The position numbers were made by a program, and so were the translations under genes. Of a stretch of 9,707 bases of DNA, positions 1-6,904 are shown piece after piece; position 1 is the first letter of the stretch; every line of letters starts with the position of its first letter. Location of the stretch: contig JAGOIS010000045.1 in NCBI GenBank assembly GCA_017995495.1, forward strand, positions 1-9,707. Reading direction: 5' to 3'. This DNA is from Candidatus Cloacimonadota bacterium (GTDB taxonomy: Bacteria > Cloacimonadota > Cloacimonadia > Cloacimonadales > Cloacimonadaceae). The notes under the pieces are model-generated. The model worked only from the letters and a program-made list of their open reading frames with translations. It made no database searches and was not told the DNA's origin.

Positions 1-276
1 AGAGACGCTCGCCAGAGCCAGTTCGCCAAAAAACTCTCCGACAGTTACGATGACGGGGGCTTCATCCAGATCGTGGCCGGAGCCATCTTTCCTGGCCAGT
101 GCCACGCTGCCTTTGGTGATCACATAAAGTGGTTGATCCCGGATGTTTTCGATGTTCAGGAAATCGCCCTGCTGTAACTTTTGTTGACCGAGTTCGTGTG
201 TGAGACTGCTCACAATAGTCTGATCCAGTCCGTCGAAAAGGCCGGTCCGCAGTACTTGTTTCTGTTTGGCGCTCAT
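1..276 (-). CDS. Cyclic-nucleotide-binding-domain protein, N-terminal part (runs off the left edge)
   Basis: The first 92 codons are open from an ATG at 276 to the left edge; the C-terminus is outside the window. The translation starts MSAKQKQVLRTGLFDGLDQT and shows the start of a cNMP-binding (CAP-effector) beta-roll. A 'LFDGL' opening is followed by 'QQGDFLNIEN', 'LYVITKGSVAL' (about residues 50-60) and the phosphate-binding-cassette start GEFFGELAL at residues 80-88. The conserved Arg of the cassette would come just past the edge. A good ribosome binding site (AGGGGGAG) lies immediately upstream of the ATG. Whether it is a Crp/Fnr-type regulator with a C-terminal DNA-binding domain or a stand-alone sensor domain cannot be seen. 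It follows the LolA-like gene after 85 bases, so it may be the last gene of that operon or have its own promoter. Confidence 0.85.
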   Translation of the reverse strand, partial: MSAKQKQVLRTGLFDGLDQTIVSSLTHELGQQKLQQGDFLNIENIRDQPLYVITKGSVALARKDGSGHDLDEAPVIVTVGEFFGELALASVS

Positions 277-328
277 AGCTCCCCCTGGGATATTTTTCTA
301 CGTTGGTCTCTTTTTTTTGTTTTGGGGT

Positions 329-338
329 TTGACGTCAA
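329..338. promoter_or_regulatory. 10-bp perfect palindrome upstream of the cNMP-domain gene
   Basis: TTGACGTCAA reads the same on both strands and lies in the 85-base gap between the LolA-like gene and the cNMP-domain gene, about 53 bases before the start codon. It could be an operator half-site pair or contain a -35-like TTGACG. No convincing -10 stands at the right distance, and no intrinsic terminator is visible in this gap. The palindrome itself is a direct observation; a regulatory role is speculative. Confidence 0.25.
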
Positions 339-361
339 TCTTTTATTTCAGGCTGCGGAAA

Positions 362-1099
362 TCACTTTTTCAGTTTTGCCTTGGTAAAAGTGGAGGCGGG
401 GATGCCAATGTCAAACTGGACATTATCTACAAAATACTCTGTGCCTCCGCCGGACTTGAGTTCGTCTTTGAAAACTATATGATGGGGATACCAGCGGTAG
501 CCGACCTTTTTCACGTCGCCGAAAGTAATGGATTTGAGCAGTTTACCGCTTTTGGCATACAGATATTCCGAGAGGATCACGAAGCGGGCTTTATCCACAT
601 GGATCTTGGCGGAATGGTAAGCAAGGCCGGATCTTTTGGCGGTGAGGGTTAGAACCCAGCAGTCCCGGCCTCCCAGGGTGGAGGAGCCATCCAAAGTGGC
701 ACTGTAATCTTCCTGAAGCTTGGAGGCCTCCATGAAATCCTCGTAGGAAAGGTCGCTGCCCATCACCGCTTGCTTCAGCATGTTTCCGGAGATCTGCACG
801 GTGCGGTCGGTGCTGGGATCGTAGATCCAGAGTTTGTCACCCACCTTCAGCATTTTGGTGCCCCGGTCCCGCGGCGGGGCGGTGTATTCCGTGTAAAACT
901 TGTCATCGCCCTGGGCGTAATTGATGGATTCCACCGTACGGGAGCTGCGCCGACCCTTTATCAGCATCCTGGTTTCGCTGCGTGAGCTGCTGAAGGTGAG
1001 ATTGGCATCCACCGCCTTTAGGATTGAGGAGGGATCGGGATCCGCGGCGCTCAGCAGAGCCGCTGCCAGCAAGAAGAGGGGCAGAAAGAGTTTGTTCAT
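362..1099 (-). CDS. LolA-like outer membrane lipoprotein-sorting protein
   Basis: This encodes a 245-residue periplasmic protein of the 'outer membrane lipoprotein-sorting' LolA-like family. A signal peptide is clear: MNK, a hydrophobic stretch at about residues 4-17, and a probable cut near LLSA-ADP. There is no lipobox Cys, so it should be soluble. The motif GSDLSYEDF at residues 114-122, preceded by 'GDKLWIYDPSTDRTVQISG' (about 87-105), is characteristic of this family, as are the repeated beta-strand segments. LolA-fold proteins hold acyl chains in a hydrophobic half-barrel and carry lipoproteins or lipids across the periplasm. The start ATG overlaps the stop of the upstream permease by four bases (ATGA), implying translational coupling and a shared job with the ABC transporter. 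The ribosome binding site AAGGAA lies within the end of the permease gene. The exact cargo is unknown. Confidence 0.88.
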   Translation of the reverse strand: MNKLFLPLFLLAAALLSAADPDPSSILKAVDANLTFSSSRSETRMLIKGRRSSRTVESINYAQGDDKFYTEYTAPPRDRGTKMLKVGDKLWIYDPSTDRTVQISGNMLKQAVMGSDLSYEDFMEASKLQEDYSATLDGSSTLGGRDCWVLTLTAKRSGLAYHSAKIHVDKARFVILSEYLYAKSGKLLKSITFGDVKKVGYRWYPHHIVFKDELKSGGGTEYFVDNVQFDIGIPASTFTKAKLKK

Positions 1100-2367
1100 G
1101 TTTCAAGTTCCTTGAAAAGTTGGGAGGTTTGGCGGCTGAAGATGGCGCGGCCAGCCAAAGCCGCTCCCAGCACTGTGGAAAGTACACCGGGGATCAGGCT
1201 GGCCAGGGCGTCCTGCGGCTTAAGCTCCGTGCGCACTATGTCCTCGGTCATCAGGGTGGTGTTGCGGGTAAAAACGCTCATATCCAGCCCGTGCAGGTTG
1301 AAATACCAGTTTACCGCCACACCCAGCAACACCCCGATCAGGGAGCCCGCCACCCCGATGATCACGGCTTCCAGGATCAGGCTGCGGTAGAGGTGGCGCT
1401 TGGATTCGCCCACAGCCAGGCGTACACCGAATTCGCCGTAGCGGCGGATGCCGTTCATCAGGCCGGAGTTCCAGAGCACGATGCCCAGGATGAAGATGAA
1501 GACGATGCTCATCATGCCAAACACCCCATCCATGATCGCAATCAAGAAACCCAGATCATTTTGGTCGCTCATGGCCAGCATCACTGGCGAGAATTCCTCG
1601 ACTTCCCGGCTGAAGCGGGCGTTGAATCCGTCGCGGATGGCGGTCGCCCGGGCATTGTTGTATTCCCCGTCCTTGAAAAAAGCCAGGATCTCGCTGGCCC
1701 CTCCAGGCAGGTCCAGCATGGCGCGGATATCTGAAATATCGGCGATCACGGCACCGCGGTCGAGGGCCTCCACTCCGAATCGGACCGTTCCGCTGATGCG
1801 GAAACCGGCCATGGCCATCGAGCCGTTGGCATCGGTCCCGATCAGGGTTACAGGGTCACCGAGTTTTAGTTTGAGCCGTGCCAGGGCTTTGGCGCTGATC
1901 AGGATCTCGCCCGGTCTGGTTGGGACCCTGCCCTCGGCGAGGCCTTTTGCCAAGCCCATTCTCCGGCGTTCAGCCTCCAAACCGAAGATATTGATGGCAA
2001 AGCCCGCGATCTCACCCTGCTCCCTGGTTTCGCCGGCCGCGTCGGGAACATCCAGCAAGGCGCCGAAATGGATCCGCTGCGCCCATTCGAGCTCGGGATA
2101 GGCTTCGCTCCAGGCCTTCAGTTCGTCCTGGATGTCCACGAAACCCAGATCGTAGGGCTTCTGGCTGAGCAACTCGGCGTAGGCGCGGGTGACTACTTTG
2201 AGGTGGCCGGTTTCAAAGCCGGAAGTCTGGCGGATAAAACTGCCCATGTAGCCGCGCAGGAAGGCCTGGAACAATAGGATGATCAGCACCCCGGCGCTCA
2301 CGATCAACAGCGGGAACAGGTAGCGGTGCCGGTCGCGAAACACGCCTTTGATCAGAAACTTAAGCAT
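1096..2367 (-). CDS. ABC transporter permease, FtsX/MacB (LolC/E) type, second copy
   Basis: This is a 423-residue inner-membrane permease with the FtsX/MacB/LolC-E layout. One transmembrane segment lies near the N-terminus (about residues 17-38), followed by a large periplasmic domain (about 40-270). Three transmembrane segments follow at about 277-299, 331-355 and 391-410. The cytoplasmic loop after TM2 carries 'RRYGEFGVRLAVGESKRHL' (about 308-326), the coupling region typical of this superfamily. Type VII ABC proteins like this move lipoproteins, lipids or peptides by mechanotransmission, using the periplasmic domain. The gene begins inside the end of the preceding permease gene (8-base overlap) with a strong GGGGAG ribosome binding site, and ends in the ATGA overlap with the LolA-like gene. 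Its sequence differs greatly from its partner permease, which suggests a LolC/LolE-like heterodimer. The substrate cannot be read from the sequence. Confidence 0.9.
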   Translation of the reverse strand: MLKFLIKGVFRDRHRYLFPLLIVSAGVLIILLFQAFLRGYMGSFIRQTSGFETGHLKVVTRAYAELLSQKPYDLGFVDIQDELKAWSEAYPELEWAQRIHFGALLDVPDAAGETREQGEIAGFAINIFGLEAERRRMGLAKGLAEGRVPTRPGEILISAKALARLKLKLGDPVTLIGTDANGSMAMAGFRISGTVRFGVEALDRGAVIADISDIRAMLDLPGGASEILAFFKDGEYNNARATAIRDGFNARFSREVEEFSPVMLAMSDQNDLGFLIAIMDGVFGMMSIVFIFILGIVLWNSGLMNGIRRYGEFGVRLAVGESKRHLYRSLILEAVIIGVAGSLIGVLLGVAVNWYFNLHGLDMSVFTRNTTLMTEDIVRTELKPQDALASLIPGVLSTVLGAALAGRAIFSRQTSQLFKELET

Positions 2368-3535
2368 TCCGGCTCCCCTTGAGGGTTTCCACCACGTTTA
2401 GGCTGGCGATCTTGCGTACCGGCAGCCAACTCACAAAGGCCGTGAGAATGAACATCAGCGCCAGTGTAACCAATATCAGCGGCAGCGGGTAGACGAATTT
2501 GATCGGCGCCCCGAAGCCAGTCATGCCAAAATCCACGCCGCCAGGCAGGGAAAAACCTTTAACGGCAAAGTACCAGAACAGGGGAAAGCCCAGCACCAAG
2601 GCGGCAACAATCGCGAACAGCATGTACAAGGTACCCTCCAAAGTGAACATCCGGGTGATCTGGCCTTTGGTCATACCCAGGGCGGCCAACATCCCTATCT
2701 CTTTGCGGCGCTTGAAGATGGCGAGGGCCTGGGTGTCGAAGATCGCCAGCATCGCCAAAAAGATCATCAGCAGGAACAATAGGGACTGGCCCGTAGCTTT
2801 GGTTTTCACTATTTCATTCAGATCGGCAAAGTACTCTTTTTCGGTGATCAGTTTATATCGCGGCGCGGAGACCGTTTGCAGAACAGGGTCTTTCAGCACC
2901 AGCACGGTGGCCACGTCATCCAGAAGCCTGGCTTCGCGCAAGGCGCCCAAGTCCATCCAAACGGTGCCGATGTCCAGCGAGGGCACCGGGCAGTCCATGA
3001 TTTTGGCAACCTGGAGGTCGACGGCATTGAAAGCGCCGGCGGAATCCTTGACCCTTAGGGTGAAAACATCACCCGGCTCGAGTTTGCTGGTTTTGGCCAT
3101 ATTGGCGCCGATCATGGCCGGGATCAGGCCATCAGCGTCTCCAGAAAGGCTGCCGGAGGGAAGTTTGAGCACTGTCTGGCCGGCGGGGATCCCCTTCACC
3201 ATGGCATTCAGTTGCCTTCCGCCTGGATAGATCACACCCGGGGCGTAGAGGATGGGCACCACGGCACCGGAAGCCACGTGGGGTAACACTTCCGCGGGAA
3301 TGGGAGCGTAGCTCTTCTCCCAGGAAAAGGCGTCATAGGGGTCGTAGTTTTCGGATCGAAGTATCCCGGAGGCGAATTCCCACTCTTTTTGCTGGGTCTT
3401 GGCCAGCACCAGCCAACTGAACCACATCGCCTCCATCCAGATCAGGCTGATCAGCACGGCGGCGATGATGAAGATGTTTATCAGGCTTCGCCAGCCGTTG
3501 CCCAGGATGTTTCTAAACGCCAGTTTGAAGATCAT
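2360..3535 (-). CDS. ABC transporter permease, FtsX/MacB (LolC/E) type, first copy
   Basis: This is a 391-residue permease of the same superfamily as its downstream neighbour. TM1 lies at about residues 16-42, a periplasmic domain at about 45-245, and TM2, TM3 and TM4 at about 250-273, 303-325 and 350-371. The loop '[19 protein letters not shown]' (about 275-293) after TM2 is the classical FtsX-superfamily coupling segment, and the tail '[18 protein letters not shown]' is also typical. The periplasmic domain is shorter than in the second permease, so the two are probably non-identical halves of one transporter. The start ATG sits 23 bases inside the end of the ATPase gene and has a GAGGTGG ribosome binding site. 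The stop overlaps the next permease start by 8 bases. Both overlaps argue for a single ATPase/permease/permease complex. Confidence 0.9.
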   Translation of the reverse strand: MIFKLAFRNILGNGWRSLINIFIIAAVLISLIWMEAMWFSWLVLAKTQQKEWEFASGILRSENYDPYDAFSWEKSYAPIPAEVLPHVASGAVVPILYAPGVIYPGGRQLNAMVKGIPAGQTVLKLPSGSLSGDADGLIPAMIGANMAKTSKLEPGDVFTLRVKDSAGAFNAVDLQVAKIMDCPVPSLDIGTVWMDLGALREARLLDDVATVLVLKDPVLQTVSAPRYKLITEKEYFADLNEIVKTKATGQSLLFLLMIFLAMLAIFDTQALAIFKRRKEIGMLAALGMTKGQITRMFTLEGTLYMLFAIVAALVLGFPLFWYFAVKGFSLPGGVDFGMTGFGAPIKFVYPLPLILVTLALMFILTAFVSWLPVRKIASLNVVETLKGSRNA

Positions 3536-4211
3536 CGGAAACCACCTCGCCGTCTATCAGCCGGATCACCCGGCGCATATACTTGATCACCTTGTCATCG
3601 TGCGTGGCAAAGATGAAGGATGTTTTCAGGCTGGCATTGATGTTTTTCATGGTATCCAGGATATGCAGGGAATTCTGGGTGTCCAGGTTGGCGGTGGGCT
3701 CGTCTGCCAGCACCAGAGTAGGTTTCTTCACCATGGCCCGGGCTATCGCCACCCGCTGGCACTGGCCGCCGGAAAGCTGGGCGGGACGGCTGTGCATCTT
3801 GTCCGTGAGGCCAACCCACTCCAAAGCTTCCTTCACCATTTTATCCCGCGTCTGCCCGTCCAGTTTCAGCAGTAGCAGCGGAAACTCCACGTTTTCATAC
3901 ACATTGTAAACCGGCAGCAGGTTGTATGTTTGGAAGATGAAGCCCAGATGGCGGCTGCGTAGTTCACTGGACTGTTTCTGGCTGAGTTGGCTAACCTTAT
4001 GGTCCAGCACCTCCACCTCGCCGGACGTAGGCGCATCCAGCGATCCGATCACATTCAGCAGGGTTGTCTTGCCGCTGCCGCTGGGACCCACTATCCCTGC
4101 GAACTCGCCTTCTCCGAATTCCAGATCAATGCTTTTCAGAGCCAGGAAATCTCCTTCCCCGGTGGGAAAAGCTTTGCTCATCCTTGTGATGATGACGGTT
4201 TTTGTTTCCAT
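3513..4211 (-). CDS. ABC transporter ATP-binding protein, LolD/MacB type
   Basis: This is a 232-residue cytoplasmic ATPase that powers the two permeases encoded directly behind it. All nucleotide-binding motifs are present: Walker [10 protein letters not shown] (residues 42-50), the Q-loop Q94 in '[11 protein letters not shown]', signature LSGGQ (146-150), Walker B LVLADE (166-171, catalytic E171), D-loop ANLD (174-177) and the H-loop H204 in 'ATHDD'. The 'FQTYNLLP...[10 protein letters not shown]'-like stretch and the length are typical of the LolD/MacB/FtsE group. Residue 151, after the signature, is Cys where Gln is usual (LSGGQCQR), a mild departure. The ATG follows the barrel-protein stop after 7 bases. 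An AAGGGG sits only 2 bases from the ATG, tighter than usual, but the next Met (M11) has no better site and would remove the first strand. The gene overlaps the first permease by 23 bases. Confidence 0.95.
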   Translation of the reverse strand: METKTVIITRMSKAFPTGEGDFLALKSIDLEFGEGEFAGIVGPSGSGKTTLLNVIGSLDAPTSGEVEVLDHKVSQLSQKQSSELRSRHLGFIFQTYNLLPVYNVYENVEFPLLLLKLDGQTRDKMVKEALEWVGLTDKMHSRPAQLSGGQCQRVAIARAMVKKPTLVLADEPTANLDTQNSLHILDTMKNINASLKTSFIFATHDDKVIKYMRRVIRLIDGEVVSDDLQTGV

Positions 4212-4218
4212 AACCCCT

Positions 4219-5355
4219 TCATATATCGTAATTTATCGTTAAACCCAAGGCCGTCGCGCCGTCCCGCGTGAGGGGATTGGCGCTGTCATAGCCCAGGGAG
4301 AGGTCCCAGCTTAGTTTATCGTAAGACCGGCGCCAAGCCATTGAAACGGTGTATCTTCCGGGGCTGATCTCGTTGTAGGTTCCCAGCATCACCAAGGTGT
4401 CGAACAAACCGAGCGGATAGTTTAACAGCATGCCTCCCCTCAGCTTGTGGAGCCAGCCCGGGTCGGAGGGGCCAAAGCTGTCCCGGGTCGAAAGTAAACT
4501 AATTTCCGCCAAAGAGTAGAGGCCATTTCCCAGGCCAAAAGTGTAATCGCCGCCCAGGGTGGCGGCCGCCCTGTAGCGCGGTTCGGGGTAACCAGCGTTT
4601 TGAGGCGTACACCCTAGATCGCCGTCCAGAACGCTCAATTCCGCTTCCAGCCAGCCTCCCATCCATCCGTCCACCCGCTGGTCCAGGCCAAATCTATACT
4701 CTTCGACTGGCTGGGTATCCGCGCCCGGATAAAATGGTTCGCTCCGATCGAAACTCAGGCCGGTTTCGCCCAATAAACTGGAGACCCCCACACGCCCGCC
4801 GTATTCCCAACTGCCCTGCCTGCTCGCCACAGCCTGGGTTTCCAGCGTCTCCCCCATTCCGGGCAGGACCCACAGGCGCAGCTCCGGGTTGGGGAAAAAA
4901 TGGCTGAGATTGAGCGCCAGAACTCCCTTGGAGTCTTGCAGAAAAGCGCCGGGGTCCAGATTGTCGAACCACTGCAGAGGCCGGTAGATCTGTGCCACTC
5001 CCATCCGGATATGTTGCAGCCCGGCTTTCAGTTCGGTATTTCCCCAGGCCGCCGCCACCCAAGCCCTGTAGGGCTTGAAGTTAAGCGTCTGCGTTGCTTC
5101 CGGATCCTGGAACAGCAGTTCCAGCCGGTTGTCCACGCTCATTTCCGCGGACAGCCGCAATTCTGGCCGCGGATTGTAAGCGCCGAAAAGTTCAGGCCTC
5201 CAGGCGAAAATCGCCATCCCGTCCGGCAGATTATTCCCTCTCAGCCAGGCGCCTTGGGCCGAGAAGCGGTTTGAAACTTCGATCCCGCTATCCAGGGCGG
5301 CAAGGTTGGCCGAACCAAAAAACAGGATCATAAGCGCGACGCGGGCAAAACGCAC
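4219..5355 (-). CDS. Putative outer-membrane beta-barrel protein
   Basis: This 378-residue exported protein is not assigned to a family with certainty. A signal peptide covers about residues 1-20 (positively charged start, hydrophobic stretch, Ala-rich cut region near ANLAALDS). The rest is rich in alternating hydrophobic/polar strands, aromatic residues and Gly, with short turns, as expected for a beta-barrel. The segment 'LKAGLQHIRMGVAQIYRPLQ' (about residue 110 onward), then 'WFDNLDP', resembles the 'GrQ-iWG-P-D-f' strand-turn pattern of porin-like/DUF1302-type proteins. It starts with GTG directly abutting the TGA of the patatin gene (TGAGTG). The strong ribosome binding site AGGGGAGGG decides for this start over the ATG at codon 9. 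Its stop is 7 bases before the ATPase gene. From context it could be the outer-membrane end of the ABC/LolA-like system; a binding or structural role is equally possible. Confidence 0.75.
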   Translation of the reverse strand: MRFARVALMILFFGSANLAALDSGIEVSNRFSAQGAWLRGNNLPDGMAIFAWRPELFGAYNPRPELRLSAEMSVDNRLELLFQDPEATQTLNFKPYRAWVAAAWGNTELKAGLQHIRMGVAQIYRPLQWFDNLDPGAFLQDSKGVLALNLSHFFPNPELRLWVLPGMGETLETQAVASRQGSWEYGGRVGVSSLLGETGLSFDRSEPFYPGADTQPVEEYRFGLDQRVDGWMGGWLEAELSVLDGDLGCTPQNAGYPEPRYRAAATLGGDYTFGLGNGLYSLAEISLLSTRDSFGPSDPGWLHKLRGGMLLNYPLGLFDTLVMLGTYNEISPGRYTVSMAWRRSYDKLSWDLSLGYDSANPLTRDGATALGLTINYDI

Positions 5356-6267
5356 TCAGCCCTCCCCTGCCGTCTGGCCGCGTTTCATGATGCGGGAGAC
5401 CAAGCCTTGGTAGCGGCTGAGGAGCTGGGGCATGAACCTCGGTTCGGACACCTTGGCCAGGCTGGCTTTGGCGGCGCGGTAGCCGAATTCATAAAAGTCT
5501 TTCACATCGGCCAGCGCGAACATGTTCTTGCTGGGGTCGTGGGCGTCGATGAAGAGGTCAGGCGGCTTTTGCAGCATGGATTGGATCGCCACGTAGCCCT
5601 GGTTTTGCAATATGGACTGGATCACCACCTGATGGACGCGGAGTTCGGAAGCGGCGGGTTTTCCGGATGTGCCGATCGGCTCGGCTTCCTGAGATACAGG
5701 CGGCAACACGTTTACGGCGATGGTGAATGCGCCCGGGACCATATCGCCAAAAGCCACCGGCAGCGGATGCTCTATGCCTCCGTCCACAAAGAGGTGGCCG
5801 TCCACCTCGTGCGGCGGGAAAAGCAGGGGCAGGGAGGAGGAAGCCCGCATCGCGCTGGTGAGGGGTCCCCTGTCGATCAGGATGGTTTTGCGCAGGTTGA
5901 GGTCGTAGGCCACGGCCACAAAAGGCAGCGGCAGGTCTTCGATCCTCACCTGGCCTATCCACCGCGCGAAGAGGTCCATGATCTTCTTCTTGTTGTGGAG
6001 GCTCTTGATCAGGTCCAAAGACTGCTTGAGCGGCTGAAACGGCACCAGCCCGGGATTGAACACCAGGGTGGACTTGCTGTCCAGGGCTATGGAAAGGATC
6101 TCCCGAGGGGTTTTGCCCATGGCGTAAAATCCTCCCACGATCGCCCCCATCGAGGTTCCCACGATCCCCGTGATCTGATATTCATCGCGGATTGCCTCGA
6201 TGGCGCCGATATGCGCCAGTCCATAAGCCGCCCCGCCTCCCAGGATCAGTCGCGCTTCCTTTTTCAT
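5356..6267 (-). CDS. Patatin-like phospholipase (RssA/NTE type)
   Basis: This is a cytoplasmic or membrane-associated serine acyl hydrolase of the bacterial patatin family. It starts MKKEARLILGGGAAYGLAHI. The oxyanion-hole loop is GGGAAYG, the nucleophile elbow is GTSMG, and the catalytic Asp lies in the DGG motif, giving the Ser-Asp dyad. Numbered from an alternative GTG start three codons upstream (6276), these are residues 13-19, 40-44 (Ser42) and 165-167 (Asp165). I prefer the ATG at 6267: patatins usually begin with the lysine-rich stretch just before the first strand, and the predicted promoter would leave only about 10 leader bases before the GTG. Members cleave fatty acyl chains from phospholipids or lysophospholipids. 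It is the first gene of the operon and its TGA abuts the barrel gene's GTG, linking lipid hydrolysis with the transport genes. No transmembrane segment or signal peptide is seen. Confidence 0.92.
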   Translation of the reverse strand: MKKEARLILGGGAAYGLAHIGAIEAIRDEYQITGIVGTSMGAIVGGFYAMGKTPREILSIALDSKSTLVFNPGLVPFQPLKQSLDLIKSLHNKKKIMDLFARWIGQVRIEDLPLPFVAVAYDLNLRKTILIDRGPLTSAMRASSSLPLLFPPHEVDGHLFVDGGIEHPLPVAFGDMVPGAFTIAVNVLPPVSQEAEPIGTSGKPAASELRVHQVVIQSILQNQGYVAIQSMLQKPPDLFIDAHDPSKNMFALADVKDFYEFGYRAAKASLAKVSEPRFMPQLLSRYQGLVSRIMKRGQTAGEG

Positions 6268-6293
6268 GATTTCCACTCTGGCACTATCTGGAA

Positions 6294-6322
6294 ATTGTCA
6301 AGTAAAACCCCAACCGGGTCAA
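6294..6322 (-). promoter_or_regulatory. Sigma-70-type promoter for the patatin/ABC/LolA-like operon
   Basis: On the minus strand, TTGACC (6317-6322) and GACAAT (6294-6299) are separated by exactly 17 bases. They match 5 of 6 and 4 of 6 consensus positions. Transcription would start near 6287, leaving a leader of roughly 20 bases before the ATG at 6267. The site lies immediately behind the ferritin terminator, where an operon promoter is needed. This is a pattern match only. Confidence 0.55.
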
Positions 6323-6323
6323 G

Positions 6324-6357
6324 AAAAAAAGCGGAAAACCCGATGGGGGCTTTCCGC
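6324..6357 (-). terminator. Intrinsic terminator after the ferritin gene
   Basis: On the minus strand the 7-bp stem GCGGAAA/TTTCCGC (6351-6357 with 6331-6337) encloses a C-rich/G-rich inner part that can add three more pairs. It is followed directly by seven T residues (6330-6324). It begins about 25 bases after the ferritin stop codon. This is a standard Rho-independent terminator and separates the fprA-ftnA unit from the operon that follows. Confidence 0.9.
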
Positions 6358-6381
6358 ATGATGTTTGCCGTACTGCCTGGT

Positions 6382-6894
6382 TCAGGCCCCAGCTACCGGC
6401 GGGACGAAAATCCGGGTTCCCAATTCCCTGTCCAGCATGAAGATGGCATGCATGTTGTCGCCTATCATTTCCAGTTGGCTCACGATGCGGTCGGCGTTCG
6501 CCTCTTCCTCAACCTGTTCATCCACATACCACTGCAGGAAGCTTTTTGACGCGTGGTCATTTTCCCGGATGGCGATGTCCATCAGTTCGTTGATGCTTTT
6601 AGTGATGTACTGTTCGTGTTCGTAGGCTGCTTTGAAGGCTTTCAGGGGGCTGCCAAAATCCACGTCCGGCTTGGCAATGGCCAGCAGTTCCACCTTGCCT
6701 CCGCGTTCCAAGAGCCAATCGAAGAATTTCATCGCGTGGAAATGCTCTTCCTGCGCCTGCACTTTCATCCAGTTGGCCATCCCGTCCAGATTTTCATGGC
6801 TGAACCAGGCCTGCATCGAAACGTAGAGATACTCGGAAAAGAGTTCCCGGTTGATCTGTTCGTTGATGGCTTGTTCGAGGGTCTTGCTGATCAT
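6382..6894 (-). CDS. ftnA: Bacterial non-haem ferritin
   Basis: This is a 170-residue ferritin, the usual bacterial FtnA length. It oxidises Fe(II) at a dinuclear centre and stores the mineral in a 24-subunit cytoplasmic shell. All ferroxidase residues stand at the positions known for E. coli FtnA: E17, E50, H53 (A site), E94, Q127, E130 (B site), plus E49, E126 and E129 for the third (C) site. No haem-binding Met in the bacterioferritin position is evident. It is preceded by an excellent ribosome binding site (AAGGAG, 6 bases before ATG) and lies only 10 bases after the fprA stop, so the two are almost certainly co-transcribed. An intrinsic terminator follows. The pairing with a flavodiiron protein suggests a role in protecting an anaerobe from oxygen-driven Fenton chemistry as well as in storing iron. 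Confidence 0.96.
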   Translation of the reverse strand: MISKTLEQAINEQINRELFSEYLYVSMQAWFSHENLDGMANWMKVQAQEEHFHAMKFFDWLLERGGKVELLAIAKPDVDFGSPLKAFKAAYEHEQYITKSINELMDIAIRENDHASKSFLQWYVDEQVEEEANADRIVSQLEMIGDNMHAIFMLDRELGTRIFVPPVAGA

Positions 6895-6904
6895 GTATGT
6901 CTCC

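Noticed and set aside
1024..1734. Plus-strand open frame of 236 codons opposite the second permease and LolA-like gene
   Set aside because: Antisense to two well-supported genes; rich in His, Gln, Arg and Asp as expected of a shadow frame.
6268..6276. GTG start for the patatin gene at 6276
   Set aside because: It has no clear ribosome binding site, would leave a very short leader after the predicted promoter, and adds three residues not typical of the family. The ATG at 6267 is preferred, though the GTG cannot be excluded.
5407..6549. Long plus-strand open frame (380 codons) opposite the patatin and ferritin genes
   Set aside because: It is antisense to two genes with full catalytic motifs, and its His/Gly/Arg/Val-rich composition is typical of a shadow frame. 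It spans the terminator and promoter region and shows no recognisable domain.
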